A DNA stretch of 64,000 nt. Origin: Oreohelix idahoensis (taxonomy: Eukaryota > Mollusca > Gastropoda > Stylommatophora > Oreohelicidae). The position numbers and the translations under genes are program-made. Shown here one piece after another: positions 56,975 to 64,000 of this stretch. How positions within the stretch are numbered: position 1 is the stretch's first letter; each line of letters starts with the position of its first letter. The notes beneath the pieces were generated by a model. It did not search any database, had not been told where the DNA came from, and saw nothing but the letters and a program-made list of their open reading frames with translations. The stretch spans positions 124,001 to 188,000 of the forward strand of contig JAMPIV010012213.1 of assembly GCA_024509875.1 (NCBI GenBank), given 5' to 3'.

Positions 56975-57490
56975 CACTATCCTTTAACTCCCCAAGGAGC
57001 ATAGGCCTTCAACAAGCTTATGCCAAGTCCCCCTGTCCCGTGCTCAAAGTCTTTTTCATCATCTTTATATCTGTCTCCAGTTCTCTTTTCCAAGTGTTCC
57101 TTGATCTCCCTATACCTCTCTTACCAGGGTATTCCAGAACAATGACTGACTTGTAATGCTATCAGCAGGTTTCTTCCATGGGTTGAAATGAAGAACAATA
57201 GGCTGTGGGCTAGATACGTCTTCAAAAAACAAAAAACAAAATAAAAGCATTCAGAGACGCAGTAATAAGGGGTAAGTTGTATGATTTGGTTTATGAATCA
57301 TAAACCTAACCGTAAACAATAGCCTTAATCATAACCCTAATAACGTGGGAGACTTATTTGGATTGCATAGAAGAACACGTCCCACTAATGTTCATTTCAA
57401 CCTCCTCAATATGTGTCCTATCATCACCAGCATCTTCTTCTCATTGGTGTTTTCTCTGGCATTTGTCTGGTTCTTGTCATCAGTAAAGCG
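56975..57490 (-). pseudogene. LINE family C 3' fragment, interrupted
   Basis: 56975-57183 matches the terminal ORF region and 3' end (GGAGCATAGGCCTTCAACAA). The alignment resumes at about 57409 with GTGTCCTATCATCACCAGC and goes on to GGTTCTTGTCATCAG. A stretch of about 225 bases (57184-57408) of unrelated DNA sits between, an insertion of unknown type. Confidence 0.7.
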
Positions 57491-58060
57491 AACATATTGT
57501 TATGTTTATATTTTCAGCGAATATAAAGTTACGCTGTTGTTTCTATAGCCTGCATAATGTTAAGTTTACAATCATGTAGCGAACATAATGTTAAGTTTTT
57601 ATTTCTATAGCGAATATAATGTTATGTTTATGCATGTTTCTGAAGTTAATATTGCGTTATATTAATGAATAAAAGCAAAACCAAATGGAAGTTGGTAGTT
57701 TAACTGGATCCGAACGTTTTGAAAAGTAATGTCTTCGCCAGCGGACAAACAAACGGAAACAAATTAACACTCAGAACAAAAAAGGACGAACCTAGGGGAA
57801 AAAAGGCAGAAATATATACTGAAGATGAAATGTATATAAATAAAAATGTCATAAAGAGTAAATGAACAATCGCATCTGTAACAGGCCATGTTCTATTTCT
57901 TATTCTGTAGTAAACATTACGTTGGGTTATGCTTGTACATTAAGTAAACTTTGTGTAAATTTTTTTCTCTGTTTCTGTAGTAAACATTACGCTGGGTTAT
58001 GCTTGTACATTAAGTAAACTTTGTGTACATTTTTTGTCAGATTCTGTAGTAAACATGATT
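57490..58060. repeat. degenerate tandem repeats, including 70-bp units
   Basis: First irregular GCGAACATAATGTTAAGTTT units (57490-57640). Then a 70-base unit starting TTCTGTAGTAAACATTAC at 57903, 57973 and, diverged, 58042. Confidence 0.85.
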
Positions 58061-58600
58061 TCAGTTTTATGTCTGTAATTATAATTAACAGACAAGTAGG
58101 CCATGACTGATACGGGTTTATCTGGGTAATGTTGGCCCACTTTAATTTGGTACGCATTAACACATTGTTGTGCCACCAATGTTAGGTGTTTGCACTTAAA
58201 GCCATTATATTTACCGCGATTTTATAGGGTTGACTAGTGATAGATGTGACGTAGTATGTTGGTAGGCTGGGGTATAGCAACGCTCTTGCTGTAGTAAACA
58301 TGATACCCAGTTTTATGTCTGTAATTATAATTTCATGAATGATACGGGGTTTGATCTGGGTAATGTTGCACAACTGTAAATTGGTAACGAATTAACAACA
58401 TTGTTGTTTGTTGCCATTATATTGCCCGCGACTAGGGTTTTGACTAGTAGTAGCCCATGACTGATACGGGTTGTTGCATTAACCACATTGTTTGTGCCAC
58501 AATGTTTAGGTTGTTTGCACTTTAAAGCATTATAGTGACCGCGATTTTATTAGGGTTGACTTAGTGATAGATTTGACGTTAGTATGTTGGTAGGCTGCTA
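58060..58600. repeat. large degenerate tandem duplication (~150-250 bp units)
   Basis: The series TGACTGATACGGGTT, TCTGGGTAATGTTG, TTAACACATTGTTG, TTTGCAC, ACCGCGATTTTATAGGGTTG and GTAGTATGTTGGTAGGCTG recurs three times, in full or in part, with many indels. Confidence 0.8.
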
Positions 58601-58604
58601 GACT

Positions 58605-59317
58605 TTGTTCAAGACAGTCGTGTTTTTGCATCGCTCTCGATGCTTGTGAATTATGCAGAGTTTCTCCTGGATTACAAGGCGTAGAGTCAGCCTTTATGAA
58701 ATAAGGATGCAAGTTTAAGTCATCCCAGTTATATATATAAAATACGGTTCAAGAAGTATTGCAGGAAGTATCTTGGAATAAGAATTGTTAAATTTACAAT
58801 ATTGTCAAAACTTCAACGATCACTTTCGGATGTTCGATAGACGGCATCGCGCATATACACGTTGACACTTTTTGACGATGAAGGAATGAATAAGGAGACA
58901 ATAATTGGACTACACATATGTATGTATAATGATAATGATATGACTCATCTATGAACTGATTGAATGTATTTCCGTAATAAATCTTATTGTTCTTGTGGAC
59001 TCAACCCACACAGTCTTATCAACTTTATTAAATTGGACTTCATGTGCCCAGTTCGCGTTTCAACATCAATAGCACGATCGCTAGACAGCTCACAAAAATA
59101 ACAAGAAGACCAAGCCCATCTAATAGTTGAACAATAAAGGACTTCTAATCATTTATGTTACCGTCAAAACCAAGCTGTAACAAATAACGTTGTAACAATG
59201 ACATTATGTCTGCCGCTAAAAAACACACATTCCATATACGGACAGTTATTAACATTCAGATTTAGCTATTTTGATTACTGCCTTGACTGTTTTCACGACA
59301 TGCTGCCAAAATCAATA
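58605..59317. other. no recognised feature
   Basis: No motif was recognised up to the Tigger element. Confidence 0.45.
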
Positions 59318-59319
59318 TA

Positions 59320-61675
59320 CAGTAGAACTCCATTTATCCGAACTAATTGGGACCGAGCATCGTTCGGATAATCAAATGTTCGGATAATTGGATTACATAA
59401 TGTATCGAGTACATGTACACATATTTCTAAAAATAATTAACCATCACAAGGAAAATACACTATAAAACATATTTACTTGTACTGTAATAATAATACCAAC
59501 ACTGTATTAGATCACTGTATCACCAAAATCTTTCATTACACTGCAGTGCATGTACTACTTGTATTAATTATTTTTTTTAAGAAAGAGAAATGTTTTCAAA
59601 ATAACGTTACAAACGATTCAAAACCAGGCGCAACTTACGTATACATGTACTTGCACAGATGTAGCACACTATTTAAAATAATGAGGAATCCTCTTTTGCA
59701 CCAAACTGGATAGTCTCCTTTTGGCTGCTAAGTCCCGCATTCTCTTCAACAGCAGAAGCTGTGTAGGACAGCTGTCATCTTCTTGCTCGTACCAAGCCAT
59801 CGCTGTTTCTAGTGCTACCTTGTATAAAGGCCTCTTCAGGACTTGGTCGACGTTTTGGGTTTTCTTCATAATCTACAAGTACATCATGTACTTCTGAGGA
59901 GTCTTCAGCATCGGTCACTACATGTATTTGGTTTTCTTCTTGCACAAAAGACAAAATTTCTTCGTCATTCAAAAACTGAAAACCAGAATCATTATCATCT
60001 TCTAGCCACATGTGTGCATCATCTTTGTCACAGTCCGAAAATCCGGGCATTGCTTGAAACAGTTCCACAACTTCATTTAAACAATCATCATTTGTGTCTT
60101 CTTCAGAAGTTTCATTTCCTCCTTTTTTCCCAAGCAATCTATTCCAAGCCTTGTTGAGATTATCTTGTGACAGGGTGGTCCAAGCATCAGCTAACATATA
60201 GCAGCAGTCTTTGAGATTAAGCTTTTTTGAAAACGCCACCACACTTTCTTCATCTTCAGCCAACAATAAACGACGCAGGACTTCCTTCATGTACATCTTT
60301 TTAAGCTTTGCTATAACACCCTGATCCATTGGTTGAATCAGTGCTGTTACATTGGGAGGCAGAAAAATTACTTTAAAATTTGCATCAACTGCATTCAATG
60401 TATTCGTCTCTGGATGAGATGGTGCATTGTCCAGTAGAAGAATTACTTTTTCAGTTTTCTTTTCTTGTTCTCTCAACCTCTTCACATTTGGGATGAACTG
60501 ATTTGTATACCAATCAAGAAATATTTCACTATTCACCCAAGCACTCTTCTGTGCTTTGTAGCACAATGGGAGACATGTCACATTCTTTAAACAACGTGGT
60601 TTTTTGACTTTGCCGATCGTTAGCACCGGTAAACGATGACTTCCACTGGCATTCGCGGCTACCAAAATTGTTACTCTTTCTTTGCACTTTTTAAACCCAG
60701 GGGCAGCTGCTTCGCGCTGAGATGCAAGTGATTTTTGAGGCAATGATTTCCAGTATAAGCCAGTCTCATCGGCATTATACACATCATCGAGTGAATAACC
60801 TTCTTCTTCCAAAAAAGCCAAGAATGTTTCTTTAAAATGTTCAACGGCAGTTGCATCGCTAGATAAAGATTCCCCTTGAATGTTCAATTCTCGGATGCCA
60901 TGACGAGATTTAAAGTTTCTTAACCATCCCTGGCTAGCCTTAAAGTCAGGAGGACCGTCAAGTTGACTGTTGAACTGAAGTGCCTTTTCACACAATAGAG
61001 AGCCAGAGATAGGTTCCCCTTTGCTTCTTCTTTGCACAAACCATATATACAAAGCCTCTTCCAATTTCAAATCTTTCGCATTTCTCATGGTTTTACGTTT
61101 CTTCGACCCATTTTCACTATCCAATTTCGATGCAAAACTCATAATTTTATCCTTGTTACTTTTGATGTCAGAGACGGTAGCTTTCCCAACATTGAAAATC
61201 CTCGCCAGTGAAGACACAGTTTCACCTTTTCCTAGTCTCTTGATAATTTCTGTTTTCGTTTCAATTGACAAAACATTGCGGTTCCTTTTATATGCTTTAG
61301 GCCTACTGGAAGATGCCATATCGCACAGAGAAATACTTGTACACCAAAATTATTCTGCTGTAGTAGCAGACACAATTATTTTAAGTTGAACTGTCTGTTT
61401 AGCCAGTGTTCTGCCTAGAACGCACACGTACACTGGATTGGTAAACCAGATATTAACTGACTTTATGATCTAACTGACTTCCTGTACGTAAGCAACCGAC
61501 CATTAGCCCATCCCATTCTCTACAAATTGTTCGCACACATTTGAAGCTTACCGCATCAAAAGATTCAGAAATGTCGTGTAACGTGACTGGTGGCGCATGA
61601 TTTTTTTTTCTGGAAAAAGTGTTCGGATAATTGGATGTTCGGATAATTGGGGTTCGGATAAATTGAGTTCTACAG
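59320..61675 (-). mobile_element. pogo/Tigger DNA transposon, near-intact
   Basis: A 2356-bp element flanked by TA on both sides (59318-59319 and 61676-61677), the target used by this superfamily. The terminal repeats start CAGTAGAACTCCATTTATCC on the left and CTGTAGAACTCAATTTATCC on the right (complement strand). Just inside both ends the motif GTTCGGATAAT is repeated two or three times in direct and inverted form, the likely transposase binding sites. It contains one transposase gene with a single frameshift near its 3' end. Confidence 0.93.
59669..61319 (-). pseudogene. Tigger-type transposase (one frameshift)
   Basis: A 514-codon frame begins at ATG 61319. Residues about 15-60 are a pipsqueak/CENP-B N-terminal helix-turn-helix (ETKTEIIKRLGKGETVSSLA). 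Residues 75-142 are the second CENP-B-type HTH ending FKSRHGIRELNI. The DDE domain carries Asp at 184 (YNADETGLYW), 297 (LLLDNAPSH) and 332 (PMDQGVIAKLK), the expected acidic triad. An acidic tail follows. Near 59833 the frame shifts by one base. The real C-terminus continues in the overlapping frame 59869-59669 as YKVALETAMAWYEQ ... LAAKRRLSSLVQ, while the shifted frame ends at 59775 after GLVRARR. The damage affects only the last 60 residues. Its neighbours are just its own terminal repeats. Confidence 0.92.
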
Positions 61676-61679
61676 TAAT

Positions 61680-62220
61680 TTGTTGGTTTTATTTCTACAA
61701 GTATAGTCCATATTTGTGTAGTTTTTGTGTGTTGTTGTTGATCAACAGGACTTCCAGAAAAATGAACGAGCTACCTGTAATCCTCTGCTTGGCCATGACG
61801 TCTGCTTGGAATGCACATGACCAGCCTATCTATCGTTCGTGCACAAGCACACACTCTTCAGATGCACACAGTTACCCTTGGGTATGGTTTTTGTTTTTAA
61901 AGTTTCACTTTATCTGTCGTCTTCCATTATTATTTTTATTAATTACTGCGAGCAATTAACCCGCCAAAACAAGACGACCGTGAAAAAAGGAGGGTATTTA
62001 TGTTGCGTTCTGTCTGCTGCATGTCCGGATGACAGCACAGATTCTCCTGTGGTCATTTCATTTCTTTCTATTCCACTTCAATTTCAACGGATCTTTGTAG
62101 CTAAACATATCATGACTTATGGTCGATGGTCAATGAACCATATACAAAATGGAAACACCTGCGCTTTCTTTGAATGGGTGTTCAATTTGGTTTTCATGGT
62201 ACAATGCGAACCTTTTCCGT
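61680..62220. other. no recognised feature
   Basis: Short frames only, with no motif or shared repeat. Confidence 0.4.
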
Positions 62221-62223
62221 ATT

Positions 62224-62490
62224 TTCTCGAAAAGGATGACAGGATTGGTCAAATCTTGTTTAAGACATTCTCGAAAAGGATGACAGTATTGGTTAAGTCT
62301 TGTTTAAGACATTCTCAAAAAGGATGACAGTATTGGTTAAGTCTTGTTTAAGACATTCTCAAAAAGGATGACAGTATTGGTTAAGTTTTGTTTAAGACAT
62401 TCTCGAAAAGGATGACAGTATTGGTTAAGTCTTGTTTAAGACATTCTCAAAAAGGATGACAGGATTGGTTAAGTCTTGTTTAAGACATTT
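62224..62490. repeat. 44-bp tandem repeat, six units
   Basis: GGATGACAG occurs at 62234, 62278, 62322, 62366, 62410 and 62454, a constant 44-base period. Units are nearly identical (GTATTGGTTAAGTCTTGTTT core), so the array is recent. Confidence 0.95.
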
Positions 62491-62749
62491 CAGGAATCCC
62501 CAATATATAAGACATTATTATCGTTATTATTAGCTAGTAACCATTTACGACATGATGGCAAAGAACTATGGCGTACGATTTTTGCCTCATGTCCTGAGAA
62601 CAGCGCCATTTCTTATGTATTCAGTTTTGTGCTTTCTCTTACCTTACACCTTTCACCTTCCACCGAGCAATTAAGCTTGTTAACACAAACACTGGTAAAC
62701 GATAATAAACACAAACAAGCTTACTAAAACTGAAGACAGATGAAGACAA

Positions 62750-62995
62750 CTCACTCGGCAGTTGGAAATCATAAGAGTAGGGCATACCGCCACTGCCCAG
62801 GCAATTTTTTACAAAATTAGGAAAAAACATGCTTGGCACAAAATATTATAGAATGTGTGATTCCTGTATATACACAATGGGATCCTCGCCAGTGCTACGG
62901 AGTTCGTGCACTGTGCTGAGATCCTCTTTGTGTGAGCTAAGGGGGAAGATTGTAGCTCTGATGGAGTTGTCCGTGTGCAATGAAGATGTTCTTTA
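62750..62995 (+). repeat. interspersed repeat family D, longest copy
   Basis: Contains both halves of the family found at 2735 and 6905, with CAGTTGGAAATC first and GTCCGTGTGCAATGAAGATG last. It is followed by a C-rich tract at 63004-63030. Confidence 0.65.
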
Positions 62996-63031
62996 AAACC
63001 AAAAGCCCCCCCCCATCCCCCCCCCCCCATA

Positions 63032-63570
63032 AAACTAAGATAGATGACTGAATTAAAATAAAACACGACATGTGGTCACATATGACATGTGGTGTGATTG
63101 ATGCTCAAGTGACACGTCTAACGTAAAGATGTGACCACCCTGTACTTATGGATGTATTTTCATGTGTGTATGTATCAGTGGTAGCTAGTACATACGATTT
63201 TAACGCTATCTTACCAGAGACGTACAAGTTATAATATATTGCTTTCGAATTTAACGCACACATTTTTTAAATGTTCACATTTATGTCATTTATTAAATAT
63301 ACCTTCTTCGTTTATAAAAAAACGGCGTATATTAAATAAACATGAAATTTAAAAAAAAAAATAAAAATAAAAAATAATAATAAAATTGCCAACCATTTAA
63401 TTAAAAAATTTCCTTGCAGAAATTATATTGCGATCCTACTAATCAGTATAAAATTGACTTTCGAAAGAATGCAATACAGTTTCGCCCAAAAAAAGGGGGA
63501 GGGGGGGGAATGGGATTCCAGTACAGATCCTCGCATCACCCTGAAAAGTGCCTAATGCCGGCCCTGCATA
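63032..63570. other. no recognised feature
   Basis: AT-rich DNA with A runs (63348-63385) and a G-rich tract near 63495. No gene was recognised. Confidence 0.45.
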
Positions 63571-63582
63571 CAGATATCATCA

Positions 63583-64000
63583 TCATGTGACGTATTTTTT
63601 CCAGAACGTTGTCTCCATTACAGCTGCTCTGAAGGCATCACGATTCTGGGCAAGTCGATCTGCATCAGCCAAAGATAAGCTCAGACTTTCTGTGATGTCC
63701 TGGGTCCACCGTCGTCTAGGTCGACCCTTTCCCCTTTTTCCAGGGACCATGCCTTCCATCACTGTTTTTTCCGGACTATTATGTCTTTTTATATGACCGA
63801 AAAATTTCAGCTTCCTTATTGCGATGGTATTTAGGAGCCAATGTTCCTGTACGTTTAGTGAGTGCAGTACTTCTCTGGTGGTCTTTTTTTCTGTCCAGGG
63901 TATTCTCAACATCCTTCTGTAGCATTTCATTTCGAATGATGTAATCTTTTTTGCAACTGTTTTATTGAGTGTCCAAGTCTCGCAGCCGTATGTTGCTACT
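63583..64000 (-). pseudogene. LINE C-terminal region running off the window (fourth LINE family)
   Basis: Read from the window edge on the minus strand: VATYGCETWTLNK, KKITSFEMKCYRRMLRIPWT, LLNTIAIRKLKFFGHIKRH, GKRGKGRPRRRWTQDI and LAQNRDAFRAAVMETTFW. This is the conserved end of an RTE/BovB-like LINE ORF, open throughout this stretch. The RT part lies beyond 64000, so I cannot say whether the element is complete. Confidence 0.85.

Noticed and set aside
59775..61319. Domesticated host gene of the jerky/TIGD type
   Set aside because: Intact terminal repeats and TA duplications right beside the ORF, and a frameshift, mark it as a transposon copy.
62224..62490. CRISPR-like array of 44-bp units
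   Set aside because: The whole unit repeats with no variable spacer.

Overview
This is a 64 kb stretch of animal nuclear DNA made almost entirely of transposable elements and their debris. It has AT-rich background sequence, long (AT)n, (GATA)n and (GT)n microsatellites, many tRNA-headed SINE-like repeats, APE/RT-type LINEs, a Penelope-like relic, a pogo/Tigger DNA transposon and several Ty3/gypsy-type LTR elements. I found no convincing exon of a host gene. The repeat spectrum suggests an invertebrate, and I would guess a mollusc, but nothing here proves it.

Layout. 0-9 kb holds microsatellites, a tRNA-derived SINE (2.3-2.5 kb), an old solo-LTR-like block (4.6-6.8 kb), a 45-bp-arm inverted repeat (7.1-7.25 kb) and a gypsy RNase H relic (7.8 kb). 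9.35-10.55 kb is a Penelope-like relic. 11.2-12.35 kb carries two broken LINE 3' ends. 13.0-20.0 kb is a very young, complete LTR element (element 1) with one intact gag-protease ORF and no pol. 20.3-22.2 kb is a 5'-truncated LINE with an internal duplication. 22.2-23.56 kb holds interspersed repeats. 23.56-32.69 kb is a second LTR element (element 2) coding for gag, protease, integrase pieces, reverse transcriptase and RNase H. 33-43 kb mixes SINEs, LINE fragments and minisatellites. 43-47 kb is mostly unrecognised. 47-51 kb is a repeat of unknown class with a 2.6 kb solo LTR nested in it. 52.4-56 kb is a Gmr1-like relic carrying an inverted array of 470-bp tRNA-headed units. 57-59.3 kb is LINE debris and tandem repeats. 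59.3-61.7 kb is the Tigger transposon. 62-64 kb holds a 44-bp minisatellite, a SINE and the end of another LINE that runs off the window.

Main story. Elements 1 and 2 lie 3.6 kb apart in the same orientation. Both have perfect 5-bp target-site duplications, TG...CA ends and near-identical LTRs, and both encode a related capsid plus CCHC knuckle plus DS/TG protease. In element 2 the integrase remnants (zinc-binding region, then GPY module) lie upstream of the reverse transcriptase, which is the order known from Gmr1-like Ty3/gypsy elements. Element 1 has lost pol and keeps a single 955-codon gag-protease ORF with a roughly 400-residue orphan C-terminal extension. The most interesting reading is that element 1 is a non-autonomous gag-only family mobilised by an autonomous Gmr1-like partner. 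A third, older relic at 52.4 kb shows the same protease-then-integrase order.
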